Shown here: positions 27,801-35,850 of the stretch, one piece after another
Numbering within the stretch: the stretch's first letter is position 1
Layout of the letters: the number at the start of each line of letters is the position of its first letter
NCBI GenBank assembly: GCA_019418605.1
Contig: DYBN01000032.1
Coordinates: 62,001-126,000, forward strand
From: Sutterella sp.
GTDB taxonomy: Bacteria > Pseudomonadota > Gammaproteobacteria > Burkholderiales > Burkholderiaceae_F
Reading direction: 5' to 3'
DNA: 64,000 nucleotides
Position numbers and translations under genes: made by a program
Notes under the pieces: generated by a model
What the model was told of the DNA's origin: nothing
Databases searched by the model: none
Seen by the model: the letters and a program-made list of their open reading frames with translations, nothing else

Positions 27801-28853
27801 CAAGCGAAAACGGCAGTCGTAGGGGTTGCCGTCTTCGGCTGCAACCACCGTGAGGCTCTCAATTTGTCTGTTGGCGGCCTCTCCGAGCCACTCCTCCCAG
27901 AGCGTTTGTGCGCGGCGCTCGTTGGTTTCAAAGTCAAGTTCGGTCGCCTCCACCGCCGCAAACCACCGCTTGAGAAGCTTTTGCGTGTGCTCAATGAGCT
28001 CGTCGTAGCACGCGCGGTACGGCGTCTGCGTCATGTAGATCCTTTCGCCTCGCCGGTAGCTTGCCGAAATTTTTTCCGGCAGCACCGAGCTCACCGTCGT
28101 GCCGATCGAAGCAAAGGGCTGCAGTCCGAAGTAAAGCAGCCCGTCAAAGGCAAGCCTGCGGCTTTTGGCAAGCCGCGAAGGCAAAAGGCCCGCGGCGTCT
28201 TCGAGCACCTCGTCAAGCTTCAACGGCAGCGCCGTCGTGAGCCGCTCCTCTGAAATTCCGTAGTCTTCGAGCGCAGCCTTGATGTCGCCCGCAACAAGCT
28301 CAAGGAAGGTCTCGGGATCATGGGCAATCCAAAGGGCTGAAGTCAGAAACGCCGTTTCGTAACTGACGTCTTGCTCCTCCTCGTCGAGCTGATCGGCGAT
28401 GTCGGTTTCATATTTCCCTCCGAACTCGCCTTCGATTCTGCAGACGATCCGCGCGGGCGCGGGATACGGGTCGATGGCATGCCGGCGCAGCAAGCTCAGA
28501 AGCTCGCGCGGGTAGTTGTCCCGCCAAATCTGCGCGACAAGGTCGGGGCGCTTCAAGAGGTCGGCGATGAAGCTGTCAAAGCGCGTGTCCCTCACATCGA
28601 GCACCCGGCTCGGAATGAAAATGCGGCACAGCCTGTCCTCGGAGAGATTCACCGTCATGAGACCCCAGTCGCGCAGTTTTTCTCCTCTTATGGTGCCGAG
28701 GAAATCGAAAAGCGTGGTCTCTTTGTATTGCGCGCGAAAAAAGCTCATCACCGTCGCGCGCTTGCGTTTGGGCACGCGGTAATAGAGCGTCGAGCGAATC
28801 CACTCTTCGCCCCAGAAAATATTCTCATCGTTCGAATTGGGCGTCTTCAGCAT
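24900..28853 (-). CDS. Large SNF2/HepA-family DNA-dependent ATPase
   Basis: Protein of 1317 aa whose C-terminal third is a complete SNF2 motor. Motif I is ADDMGLGKT near residue 854, motif II is the SNF2-type DEAQ (LVLDEAQAIKN), motif III-like MSGTPVEN follows, and the helicase C domain has VLVFTQFAEMGHLL, LSLKAGGLGLNLTAAS and AYRIGQNRDVLVYRF. SNF2 proteins translocate on duplex DNA and remodel protein-DNA complexes. The first roughly 850 residues match no domain I recognise; no SWIM zinc motif is evident. It is monocistronic, between tRNA-Thr and the metY region. It is not RapA by architecture. Function, repair or transcription-related, is open. Confidence 0.88.
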   Translation of the reverse strand: MLKTPNSNDENIFWGEEWIRSTLYYRVPKRKRATVMSFFRAQYKETTLFDFLGTIRGEKLRDWGLMTVNLSEDRLCRIFIPSRVLDVRDTRFDSFIADLLKRPDLVAQIWRDNYPRELLSLLRRHAIDPYPAPARIVCRIEGEFGGKYETDIADQLDEEEQDVSYETAFLTSALWIAHDPETFLELVAGDIKAALEDYGISEERLTTALPLKLDEVLEDAAGLLPSRLAKSRRLAFDGLLYFGLQPFASIGTTVSSVLPEKISASYRRGERIYMTQTPYRACYDELIEHTQKLLKRWFAAVEATELDFETNERRAQTLWEEWLGEAANRQIESLTVVAAEDGNPYDCRFRLVLEPNEKERELEREGRDDADARTYEISAARFLAIVMTMPRWNAKNAPELVVLWRAVTRMAGKLLLAGALLPTPVWHDESLEVNYLWMPVLYLPEVRSRVSELASLLGGFVKELFPKESAPAGRYPQEKAALRALTLAASAIMRFALESKKTLARRETVERLVASSFGYTTSEEGSYHIQRNRFDSRYVYRDLHAVFFRTALSEELVVSVRNAGGGNAAVSIGFAAKKTHLADGRLTTIDVVAASARSYPKLSLVAGEALKSYAELFPIFKRYEKEFGKYSEERKKAHQAALGSKAASAAKKHRAPQPVAAPFEVVLGTAEIEDFLFNEAPRLSVAGIYVRLPQELSAMLEPKLVAVVDAGKTLDTKGLLDKYSLADFRWEAAVGDKRIPLEELRELINKAGHLVSYGDQFIYLTQAAAERIEAQMTAQKRVSSWDKLRAVLTGSWDGTVVEATAPVSERINALLAVKNLPPPAGLKAVLRPYQQRGFSWLMKNLKLGLGALIADDMGLGKTVQVIAAIEQLKADGELKDGRVLVVVPASVMRNWAREIDRFAPNLSVALYHGQSRSLPENDALPDVVLTSYRILTNDLEVLSSRKWRLLVLDEAQAIKNYTTAQATAARHFPAPQVIAMSGTPVENRLQEFWSIMAAVQPKLLGSLKGFRETYARPIEENRSELVLEQFRRLTKPFMIRRMKSEKDIISDLPERTTVDYFTSLTPEQTALYEECLKVSLSDLSEMLSEALEAGTVEEAVNKAALAATVELKRRGNILRMITHLKQIVNSPAQFQKTMCKTPDSGKGRALIELLSQCFDAERKVLVFTQFAEMGHLLVEWISEAFGRKPDFLHGGVSIEERQKMVDRFQNDVQSRVLVLSLKAGGLGLNLTAASAVIHYDLWWNPAVEAQANDRAYRIGQNRDVLVYRFITEGTFEEKLNQMISRKRELADITVSTGEAWIGDLSNREIEEIFKISR

Positions 28854-29189
28854 GCTGTGTTTCCCGAACAGAGGAGTCTTTGAGCCTTAAAAGAGCTGAC
28901 AAGAGCGCAATTTTGCCACGTCCCTTTTCCGGCCCTTTTTCCGGCCCCTTTTTCGCGGGCGCCCCAGCCGCACCTTTGGCAGCCGTCGGGCTCTCTTTTT
29001 CCGTCCATGTCGAGGTAATACGGCAAACGTTCGTGCATTTACAGCCAAAGCGGCCCGCGGCGCTCAGAAAACCGCCCCGCGCGGCCGATAGACTGCCTGA
29101 AGCTTCAAGCTGAAGACTCGTTTCTTTTTCTCACGCCGCGCACACGCAAGGCGCAAAAAAAGCGCAAAAAGGCGCAAAGGATTTTTCCC
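28854..29189 (+). promoter_or_regulatory. metY upstream region
   Basis: No gene is seen in this 336-base gap between the divergent SNF2 and metY genes. A perfect 10-bp palindrome TGAAGCTTCA occurs at 29098-29107. Three GCGCAAA units (29151, 29163, 29172) precede the metY start. No SAM riboswitch could be recognised. Confidence 0.35.
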
Positions 29190-30482
29190 ATGTCCCATCA
29201 GAGCATCGACACGACCTGCGTTCAAGGCGGCTGGCGTCCCGGCAACGGCGAGCCGCGCCAGATTCCGATCGTTCAAAGCACAACCTTCCGGTACGCATCC
29301 GGCCGCGACATGAGCAAGCTTTTTGATCTCGAGGCAAGCGGCTACTTCTACTCACGGCTGCAAAACCCGACGACCGACGCAGTGGCGGCCAAGATCGCCG
29401 CACTCGAAGGCGGCACGGGAGCCGTTCTCACCTCTTCGGGCCAGGCAGCCAACTTCTTTGCCGTCTTCAATCTTGCCAATGCGGGCGATCACGTCATCTC
29501 GCTTTCGACCATCTACGGGGGAACGCACAACCTCTTTGCCGTCACGATGAAAAAGATGGGCATTGACTTCACGTTTCTCTCGCCCGATTGCAGCGACGAA
29601 GAACTCGAAGCGGCCTTTGCCCCCAACACCAAGGCGGTCTTTGGCGAGACCATCGCAAATCCCGCTCTCACCGTGCTCGACATCGAGCGCTTTGCGCGCG
29701 CCGCGCACGCCCACGGCGTTCCGCTCATTGTCGACAACACGTTTCCCACGCCCGTCAACTGCCGCCCCTTTGAGTGGGGCGCCGACATCGTGACGCACTC
29801 CACCACAAAGTACATGGACGGGCACGGAGCGGCCGTCGGCGGCTGCGTGGTCGACTCGGGCCGCTTTGACTGGATGGCCCACAAGGAGCGCTTTGCCGGC
29901 CTCACCACGCCAGACGAGAGCTACCACGGACTTGTCTACGCCGAAAAATTCGGCAATTCGCAGGCCTACATCGCCAAGATCACCGCGCAGCTCATGCGCG
30001 ACTTTGGCTGCGGGCAGTCCCCGCAAAACGCCTACTACCTCAACCTGGGACTAGAGAGCCTGCACCTGCGCATGCAGCGCCACTGCAGCAGCGCGCTTGC
30101 CGTTGCGCGCTTTCTCAAGGAGCGCCCCGAAGTCTCCTGGGTCTCGTACCCGGGGCTAGAAGGCGACAAAAACCATGCGCTCGCGCAAAAGTACATGCCG
30201 CAGGGCACCTGCGGGGTCGTGAGCTTTGGCATCAAGGCTGGGCGCGAGGCCGCAGAGGCCTTCATGGAAAACCTCTCGATTGCGGCCATTGAGACGCACG
30301 TTGCCGACGCGCGCAGCTGTTGCCTGCATCCGGCAAGCACCACGCACCGGCAGCTCTCGGACAAGGAGCTTGCCGCCTGCGGCATTACGCCCGAACTCGT
30401 GCGCTTCTCCTGCGGGCTCGAGGCGGCCGACGACCTCATCGCCGACATCAGCAACGCCCTTGCCCGCGCAGGTCTCCGATAA
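29190..30482 (+). CDS. metY: O-acetylhomoserine sulfhydrylase (MetY)
   Basis: PLP-dependent Cys/Met-metabolism enzyme of 430 aa that makes homocysteine from O-acetylhomoserine and sulfide. The PLP lysine lies in HSTTKYMDGHGAAVGG; SSGQAANFFAVFNL, IVDNTFPTPVN and SRLQNPTTDAVAAKIAALEGG are also visible. The length of about 430 aa favours MetY over the roughly 390-aa cystathionine gamma-synthases. It precedes metA by 53 bases. MetA carries the acetyl-specific residue, so the two enzymes form a consistent direct-sulfhydrylation route. The alternative, an O-succinylhomoserine sulfhydrylase, is less likely for that reason. Confidence 0.9.
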   Translation: MSHQSIDTTCVQGGWRPGNGEPRQIPIVQSTTFRYASGRDMSKLFDLEASGYFYSRLQNPTTDAVAAKIAALEGGTGAVLTSSGQAANFFAVFNLANAGDHVISLSTIYGGTHNLFAVTMKKMGIDFTFLSPDCSDEELEAAFAPNTKAVFGETIANPALTVLDIERFARAAHAHGVPLIVDNTFPTPVNCRPFEWGADIVTHSTTKYMDGHGAAVGGCVVDSGRFDWMAHKERFAGLTTPDESYHGLVYAEKFGNSQAYIAKITAQLMRDFGCGQSPQNAYYLNLGLESLHLRMQRHCSSALAVARFLKERPEVSWVSYPGLEGDKNHALAQKYMPQGTCGVVSFGIKAGREAAEAFMENLSIAAIETHVADARSCCLHPASTTHRQLSDKELAACGITPELVRFSCGLEAADDLIADISNALARAGLR

Positions 30483-30535
30483 GCAAAAGCCCGCGCTGGT
30501 TTGTCCTTTTTCTCTTTTTTGCGAGGCTGCGCCCC

Positions 30536-31462
30536 ATGCCCATCAAAGTCCCCAACCATCTGCCCGCGGTCAAGGTTCTCAACGAAGAGAACATCTTCGT
30601 GATGACCGAGGAGCGCGCGCAGACGCAGGACATCCGGCCGCTCAAGATCCTTCTTTTGAACCTGATGCCCGACAAGATCACCACCGAGACGCAGTTCTCG
30701 CGCCTGCTCGGCAACACGCCTCTGCAGGTCGAACTCGACCTCATTCACATGTGCTCGCACCAAAGCCGGCACACGCCGGCAAGCCACTTGCAGAGCTTTT
30801 ATCAGTGCTTTGACGACGTCAAGGCCAAGCGCTACGACGGCATGGTGATCACGGGGGCGCCCGTTGAGAAGCTCGCCTTTGAGGAGGTTGACTACTGGGA
30901 CGAGCTCGTTGAAATCATGGACTGGAGCACAACGAACGTCTTTAGCACGCTGCACGTGTGCTGGGGCGCGCAGGCAGGCCTCCATCACCATTTCGGCATC
31001 GGCAAGAGGCTGCTGCCTGAAAAGCTCTCGGGCGTCTACGCCCACCGCGTCACGCGCGCGGGCAACATGCTCTTTCGCGGCAGCGACGACGTTTTTTACG
31101 TGCCGCACTCGCGCCACACGACAATCGACGAGGAGGCCGTGCGCAGGCAAAAAGAGCTTCGCATTCTCGCCTCTTCTGATGAAGCGGGCATCTACGCGCT
31201 TTCGACCGCGCGCGGCCGCCGCATTTTTCTCACCGGCCACCCCGAGTACGACGCGGCGACGCTCGGAAACGAATACCGCCGCGATCTCGAGGCAGGGCTC
31301 AATCCCCGGATCCCGGCGCACTACTACCCCGAAGACGACCCGGGCCGCGCCCCGGTGATGAACTGGAGGGCGCACGCGCACCTGCTCTACGCCAACTGGC
31401 TCAACTACTTCGTCTACCAGGAAACGCCCTTTGACCTCAACCTGGTCGGCAAAAGGCCCTGA
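30536..31462 (+). CDS. metA: Homoserine O-acetyltransferase (MetA fold)
   Basis: MetA-family acyltransferase of 308 aa acting on homoserine. It aligns residue for residue with enteric MetA numbering: nucleophile Cys142 in HVCWGAQ, and His235 and Glu237 in LTGHPEYD. Residue 111, which sets acyl-CoA choice, is Glu here (GAPVEKL) instead of the Gly of succinyl-CoA enzymes, which predicts acetyl-CoA use despite the usual succinyltransferase label. The ATG at 30536 is chosen because MPIKVPNHLPA is the conserved N-terminus; the open frame upstream lies inside metY. It forms an operon with metY. Confidence 0.93.
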   Translation: MPIKVPNHLPAVKVLNEENIFVMTEERAQTQDIRPLKILLLNLMPDKITTETQFSRLLGNTPLQVELDLIHMCSHQSRHTPASHLQSFYQCFDDVKAKRYDGMVITGAPVEKLAFEEVDYWDELVEIMDWSTTNVFSTLHVCWGAQAGLHHHFGIGKRLLPEKLSGVYAHRVTRAGNMLFRGSDDVFYVPHSRHTTIDEEAVRRQKELRILASSDEAGIYALSTARGRRIFLTGHPEYDAATLGNEYRRDLEAGLNPRIPAHYYPEDDPGRAPVMNWRAHAHLLYANWLNYFVYQETPFDLNLVGKRP

Positions 31463-31537
31463 CGGGAGGCTGCGGCGGACGCGAAAACGGGGAGCTGCGA
31501 GGCCCCCCGTTTTCCAAAAAATCCATGTTTTGGACGT

Positions 31538-31576
31538 GCCTGCGTCTTTGCGTAAAGAAGACGCAGGCGCGTTTTT
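31538..31576 (+). terminator. Intrinsic terminator of metY-metA
   Basis: Perfect 11-bp stem GCCTGCGTCTT / AAGACGCAGGC (31538-31548, 31558-31568), then GCG and five T. An additional inverted repeat GAAAACGGGG / CCCCGTTTTC lies upstream at 31483-31514. Confidence 0.8.
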
Positions 31577-31597
31577 GCCGGACAAATTCAAACCCGA

Positions 31598-33010
31598 TCA
31601 ATACAGCCCGATCAGCTTCCACCAGCCCATGCCGGAGGCAAAGACGATGATGACCGAAACCGTGACGAGCAAGAAGTTGATCTTGTAGAACCTCGGACGC
31701 TCGAAGTAGCCCTGGCCAAAGTAGATCGGACCCGGGCCGCCCGCGTACTCGGTGATGCCCCACATGAAGTTCGAGAAGATGCTAAAGCAGATGGCAACCA
31801 TCATCGGAGGAGCGCCCGCGCCGATGGCAACCGCGCAGAAGGGCACGTACATCGCCGCCACATGGCCCGAGGCCGTGGCAAAGACATAGTGCAGATAGAT
31901 GTAGGCAAAGCCAAGAATCAGGAAGGCCGTCATCCAGTCCATGCCCACGAGCATCGAGGTAAAGCCCTCGGACATCCACTTCACGAACCCGAGGCTCGTC
32001 AGTCCCGTGGCAAGCGAAATGATGACGCCGAACCAAATCACCGTATCCCAGGCCGCCTTGTCGGCCAAGACTTCCTTCCACTGCACCGCGCCGGTCACAA
32101 AGAGGAAGGCCGCAAGCCCGATGCCGATGGCATTGGCGTCAAGCCCCGTGAGCATCGTCGTGCCCCAGCCGACGAGCGCAATCACAAAGCCCGTGGCCAC
32201 CCATTTCTCGCGGCTGCTCATCGGGCCCATGGCCTGCAGCTCGCGCCGGCCCATTTCCTTGGCCTGCGGCGTGTGCTTGAGTTCCGGGTCGAGAATCTTG
32301 TAGGAAAGCAGCGGCATCACGAAAAAGCAGATCATGGCCGGCACGAGCGCCGCCCAGAACCATCCGCCCCAGCTCATTTCAATGCCGAGCCCCTCCTTGG
32401 CGAGCGTCGCGCACAAGGGGTTGGCCGCCATGCCCGTCATAAAGAGCGCGCCCGTAATCGGCGTGAACTGAAAGCAGGTCATGATGAGGAATTCACCGAT
32501 CTTCTTTTGCTTGGGACCGGGCTGGGAGTCAAGCACCATGTTGATCGACTTGGCCACGGGCAGAATGATGCCGCCCGAGCGGGCCGTCACGCTCGGCATG
32601 GCGGGCGCCAGAATGAGGTCGGCCGTGCCAAGCGAAAAGGCAATGCCAAGAGCCGAGCCGCCGAACCAGGAGAGCATCTTGTAGGCGATGCGCCGCCCCA
32701 GGCCCGACTGCACGAAGCCCAGCGAGAGCACGTAGGCCGAGAAGATCATCCAGACCGTGCCCGAGGCAAGGCCCGAGAGCGCCGCCTTAAAGCTCAGCGT
32801 GTTGGTAAAGATCGTCACCGCCAGAGCGATGATCATGAGTGCGCCCGAGGCGATCGGCGCGCACAAAATGCCGATGATGGTCGACACGAAGATGGCAAAC
32901 ATGTGCCAGGCCTGCAGCGAGAGGCCTTCGGGCGCGGGCGTAATCCAAAGACCGCCCAGAAGCGCCAGTGGAACGAGCCACTGCCAGATTTTGACTTGTT
33001 TTTGGGGCAT
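31598..33010 (-). CDS. DASS-family anion/dicarboxylate transporter
   Basis: Inner-membrane carrier of 470 aa with about 12 hydrophobic segments. It belongs to the divalent anion:sodium symporter family, nearest in style to the CitT/TtdT (citrate or tartrate:succinate antiporter) branch. Repeated Ser-Asn/Thr-Pro-type loops (FTPITGALFMTGMAANPL and ATASGHVAAMYVPF) correspond to substrate and cation sites. It lies about 200 bases downstream of the lyase gene on the same strand, and both lie opposite a GntR regulator. Import of the lyase substrate, perhaps in exchange for succinate or fumarate, is inferred. Confidence 0.88.
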   Translation of the reverse strand: MPQKQVKIWQWLVPLALLGGLWITPAPEGLSLQAWHMFAIFVSTIIGILCAPIASGALMIIALAVTIFTNTLSFKAALSGLASGTVWMIFSAYVLSLGFVQSGLGRRIAYKMLSWFGGSALGIAFSLGTADLILAPAMPSVTARSGGIILPVAKSINMVLDSQPGPKQKKIGEFLIMTCFQFTPITGALFMTGMAANPLCATLAKEGLGIEMSWGGWFWAALVPAMICFFVMPLLSYKILDPELKHTPQAKEMGRRELQAMGPMSSREKWVATGFVIALVGWGTTMLTGLDANAIGIGLAAFLFVTGAVQWKEVLADKAAWDTVIWFGVIISLATGLTSLGFVKWMSEGFTSMLVGMDWMTAFLILGFAYIYLHYVFATASGHVAAMYVPFCAVAIGAGAPPMMVAICFSIFSNFMWGITEYAGGPGPIYFGQGYFERPRFYKINFLLVTVSVIIVFASGMGWWKLIGLY

Positions 33011-33209
33011 AACACTCTCCCTTGATTGGACATGCCGGCCGCAGGAAGCCTCGCGCGGGACGCCTTGTCCGACGCATGAGGCAAAACGGCGCCGCTGCTG
33101 CTTTTCTTTAAGAAAGCCTCAGGCGGCGCCGATGACCGGCGGCGGGCGCACTGCACGCTGTAAGTGAAGCGCTTTGCAGGGCGCGCCGCCATTTTTTTCC
33201 TTTCGTGCG

Positions 33210-34568
33210 TCAGGCCTGGGCCTTCTCAGACCACTTGGCAACCACGCGGTCGACGAACTCGGGGGCAAGCCCGATGTAGCTGTGCGGGTTGAGCATGTGG
33301 TCGACTTCGTCTTCGGTGAAGTTTTCCGTGATCACGGGCGTCTGCATGAGGACGTCCTTGAGCGGGACTTCCGCCTCGTAGGCCTTCATGCAGCTCTTGT
33401 AGACGAGATCGTGCGCGGTCAGGCGGCCGAGTTTGGCGGCCAGGTGCATCATCACGCACTCGCTCATCATGAGGCCCTTCTGCGCGTTGAGGTTGCGCTC
33501 CATGTGCTTGGGATAGACGATGAGGTTCTCAAGGATGTACTTGCTCTTGGCAAGCGCGCAGCCCAGCATGTGGCAGGCGCGCGGAATGGCTTCCCACTCC
33601 GAGAGGAAGCAGCCCCAGTCGCGTTCGTTTTCGCTTACCATCGACTCGACGATCGAGGGAGCGATCGAGCGCACGTTGCGGCACAGCGCAAGCACGTTTT
33701 CGAGCACGGCCGGGTTGCGCTTGTGCGGCATCGTCGAGGAGCCCACCTTGCCCATGAAGAAGGGCTCTTCGAGCTCCAGGATTTCGGTGCGCTGCAGCGT
33801 CAGGATTTCGTGGTTGATGCGCCCCAGGGTGCCCGCGCACAGCGCAAGCACGCTCACGAATTCAGCCTGATTGTCGCGGGCGACGTGCCAGGCGATGGTG
33901 GGCACCTTCAAGTCGAGAATTTCCATCATGCGCTTTTGCGTCTCAAGACCCTTTTCGGGCTGCGAGGCAAGCGTGCCGACGGCGCCGGCCATCTCGCCCA
34001 CGAAGACGCGGTCGGCCATGGCTTCGAGGCGCTCGATCTCGCGGCCGAGCTCATCGGCCCAGACGGCGGCCTTGTAGCCGAAGGTGATCGGAATGGCGTG
34101 CACGACGTGGGTGCGGCCCGCCTGCGCCGTGTTGCGGTACTTCACGGCCAGCGCAAGGCAGTGCTTGAGGCACTCCTTCATGTCGCGCAGGATCACCTTG
34201 TAGGCGTCGCGCTCAAGAAGCACCATGCCGGTGTCGACAATGTCCTGGCTCGTGGCGCCCCAGTGCACGAATTCGCCCGCGTTGTCGGGCAGCACGGCCT
34301 TGAAGGCCTTGAGCAGCGGCACGATCGTAATCGAGCTCTTGTAGTACTCGCCGATCGAGGGCAGATCAAGCAGCGAAGCGTCGGCGTACTTGCAGATGGT
34401 GTCGGCCTTGTCCTTGGGAATGACGCCGAGCTCGCCCTGCGCCTTGGCCAGCGCGGCTTCGGTATCTAGCCACTTCTGGGCCCAGGACTTGTCGGACCAG
34501 ATTTCGCGCATTTCGTCGGTGCTGAACATGCAGCCGTGAATGACGCTGTCGATTGCGGTGGAAGCCAT
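33210..34568 (-). CDS. Fumarase/aspartase-superfamily lyase (PurB/CMLE-like)
   Basis: Lyase of 452 aa with the superfamily signature GSSTMPHKRNP carrying the catalytic Ser loop, the TSQDIVDTG segment and GRTHVVHAIPITFG. The C-terminal tail (NPHSYIGLAPEFVDRVV) resembles 3-carboxy-muconate cycloisomerase and EDDS-lyase-type members as much as adenylosuccinate lyase. The ATG at 34568 has GAGGAG eight bases upstream. Location with a carboxylate transporter and a GntR regulator, away from purine genes, points to catabolic beta-elimination of a substituted succinate giving fumarate. Housekeeping PurB cannot be excluded from sequence alone. Confidence 0.78.
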   Translation of the reverse strand: MASTAIDSVIHGCMFSTDEMREIWSDKSWAQKWLDTEAALAKAQGELGVIPKDKADTICKYADASLLDLPSIGEYYKSSITIVPLLKAFKAVLPDNAGEFVHWGATSQDIVDTGMVLLERDAYKVILRDMKECLKHCLALAVKYRNTAQAGRTHVVHAIPITFGYKAAVWADELGREIERLEAMADRVFVGEMAGAVGTLASQPEKGLETQKRMMEILDLKVPTIAWHVARDNQAEFVSVLALCAGTLGRINHEILTLQRTEILELEEPFFMGKVGSSTMPHKRNPAVLENVLALCRNVRSIAPSIVESMVSENERDWGCFLSEWEAIPRACHMLGCALAKSKYILENLIVYPKHMERNLNAQKGLMMSECVMMHLAAKLGRLTAHDLVYKSCMKAYEAEVPLKDVLMQTPVITENFTEDEVDHMLNPHSYIGLAPEFVDRVVAKWSEKAQA

Positions 34569-34941
34569 GGAAAATCTCCTCAAATGATGCAGGTGCTCGG
34601 GCGAGCACTTTTTAGCGGCGCCTCTTTTTCATCGCGCCTTCATTGAGAGCAAATTGTCCTCAGCCCCCGGCGCGCCTTAGTCTTTTCGCGGCATTTGTTC
34701 TGATCACAGTCAAGAAAATCCGGCCGACGACCAAAAAATTTCCTTTAAATTCAAAGCACTAACATTTGTTCCTTTTTCAAGGAACGATTCCTTAGAAGGA
34801 ACAAATGGCAAAATCCCCTGAAAATGCAGGCCGCGGGCGGCCGCCGCACCGTTGACCGGCCGTGCGGCCGATGGTACAAATTGCGAAAAGACAGGCGCAG
34901 GTTTTTTTGGCGCAGCACGTTTTGTCTCCGAATCCGCTTGC
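34569..34941. promoter_or_regulatory. Divergent control region, lyase-DASS / gntR
   Basis: This 373-base region has no gene. It holds two tandem inverted repeats: GTTCCTT-TTTC-AAGGAAC (34768-34785) and TTCCTT-AG-AAGGAA (34788-34801). These sit inside a perfect 12-bp outer repeat CATTTGTTCCTT / AAGGAACAAATG (34763-34774 and 34796-34807). The spacing and symmetry suit cooperative binding of two dimers, most simply the divergent GntR protein. Confidence 0.7.
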
Positions 34942-35718
34942 ATGAATCCAAGAGAACTCCTTTGGCAAAAGCTTGCCAATCGTCTTGCCCGCCGCATCGC
35001 GAACGGCCGCTATCCGCTCGGCAGTCTTCTGCCCACCGAGCTTGAACTTGCCCAAAGCGAGAGCGTCTCGCGCAACACCGTGCGCGCGGCTCTCGCCGAG
35101 CTGCAAAGCCGCGGCCTCATTTCCCGCAGGCCCCACGAGGGCACGCGCGTTGTCTCCACCGGAGGCGCGGCGAACTTTCACCAAAAGCTCTCAAGCCTTG
35201 AAGACATCGCACGCTTCGGTCACGACTACACGCGCGAAATCACCGACGTGCGCTTTATCGTGGCCGACGAGCGGCTCTCAAACGCCGTCAACTGCCCCGT
35301 CGGCACAAAGTTTCTTCGCTTCACCAACATCCGCCGCGGGCTTGCGCTCGAGGATCCGGCCGTTGTCTGCACCAAGGTCTTTGTGCCGCCCGAGTATCTC
35401 GACGTGGTCGACTACGCCCGCGTGCACGGCGAAGAGCTCATCATTTCGCTCATCGAAAGCATGCACCGCGTCAAATGCGCGCGCGTCACGCAGTCCATTC
35501 AGGCCGTGGCGCTGCCCGAGAGCGCGGCCAAAAAGCTCGGTTCCCCGGTGGGCGAGCCCGCGCTGCGCATCCTTCGGCACTATCTCGACGACAAGGGGCG
35601 CGTGCTTGAAATCAGCGTCTCCTACCATCCGGGCGCGCGCTACGCCTTCAACATGACGCTTGAGCGCACGCACAGAGCCGCAAGAGGTCTGCCGGGGCCC
35701 GGCGCCCGGGAGGCGTAA
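34942..35718 (+). CDS. GntR-family (UTRA/HutC-type) transcriptional regulator
   Basis: Regulator of 258 aa. The N-terminal GntR winged helix (residues about 5-72) includes ANGRYPLGSLLPTELELAQSESVSRNTVRAALAEL, and the C-terminal UTRA ligand domain ends with ILRHYLDDKGRVLEISVSYHPG. The first in-frame Met that gives a standard GntR N-terminus is at 34942. It diverges from the lyase-DASS genes, and the palindromes between them are its probable operators. The ligand is expected to be the transported substrate or a derivative. Confidence 0.92.
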   Translation: MNPRELLWQKLANRLARRIANGRYPLGSLLPTELELAQSESVSRNTVRAALAELQSRGLISRRPHEGTRVVSTGGAANFHQKLSSLEDIARFGHDYTREITDVRFIVADERLSNAVNCPVGTKFLRFTNIRRGLALEDPAVVCTKVFVPPEYLDVVDYARVHGEELIISLIESMHRVKCARVTQSIQAVALPESAAKKLGSPVGEPALRILRHYLDDKGRVLEISVSYHPGARYAFNMTLERTHRAARGLPGPGAREA

Positions 35719-35850
35719 GGCGCACAACGCCCCCTTTCGCGGAAAAAGGAAGACTTTTCCAAAAACAATTCGGGGAAGGCTCGCAGCGGCAGCGCCCGCG
35801 GCCTTCCCCAAAGTCAAGCGTCAAAAGACGAAGTCAAGCCTTGAGAAAAA

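Noticed and set aside
26349..28253. 634-codon plus-strand open frame opposite the SNF2 gene
   Set aside because: It is an antisense shadow created by GC-rich codon bias; the minus-strand frame encodes a complete SNF2 motor and the plus frame has no domain.
33210..34568. Plain housekeeping purB call
   Set aside because: Not adopted because of the CMLE-like C-terminus and the transporter/GntR context; retained as an alternative in the feature.
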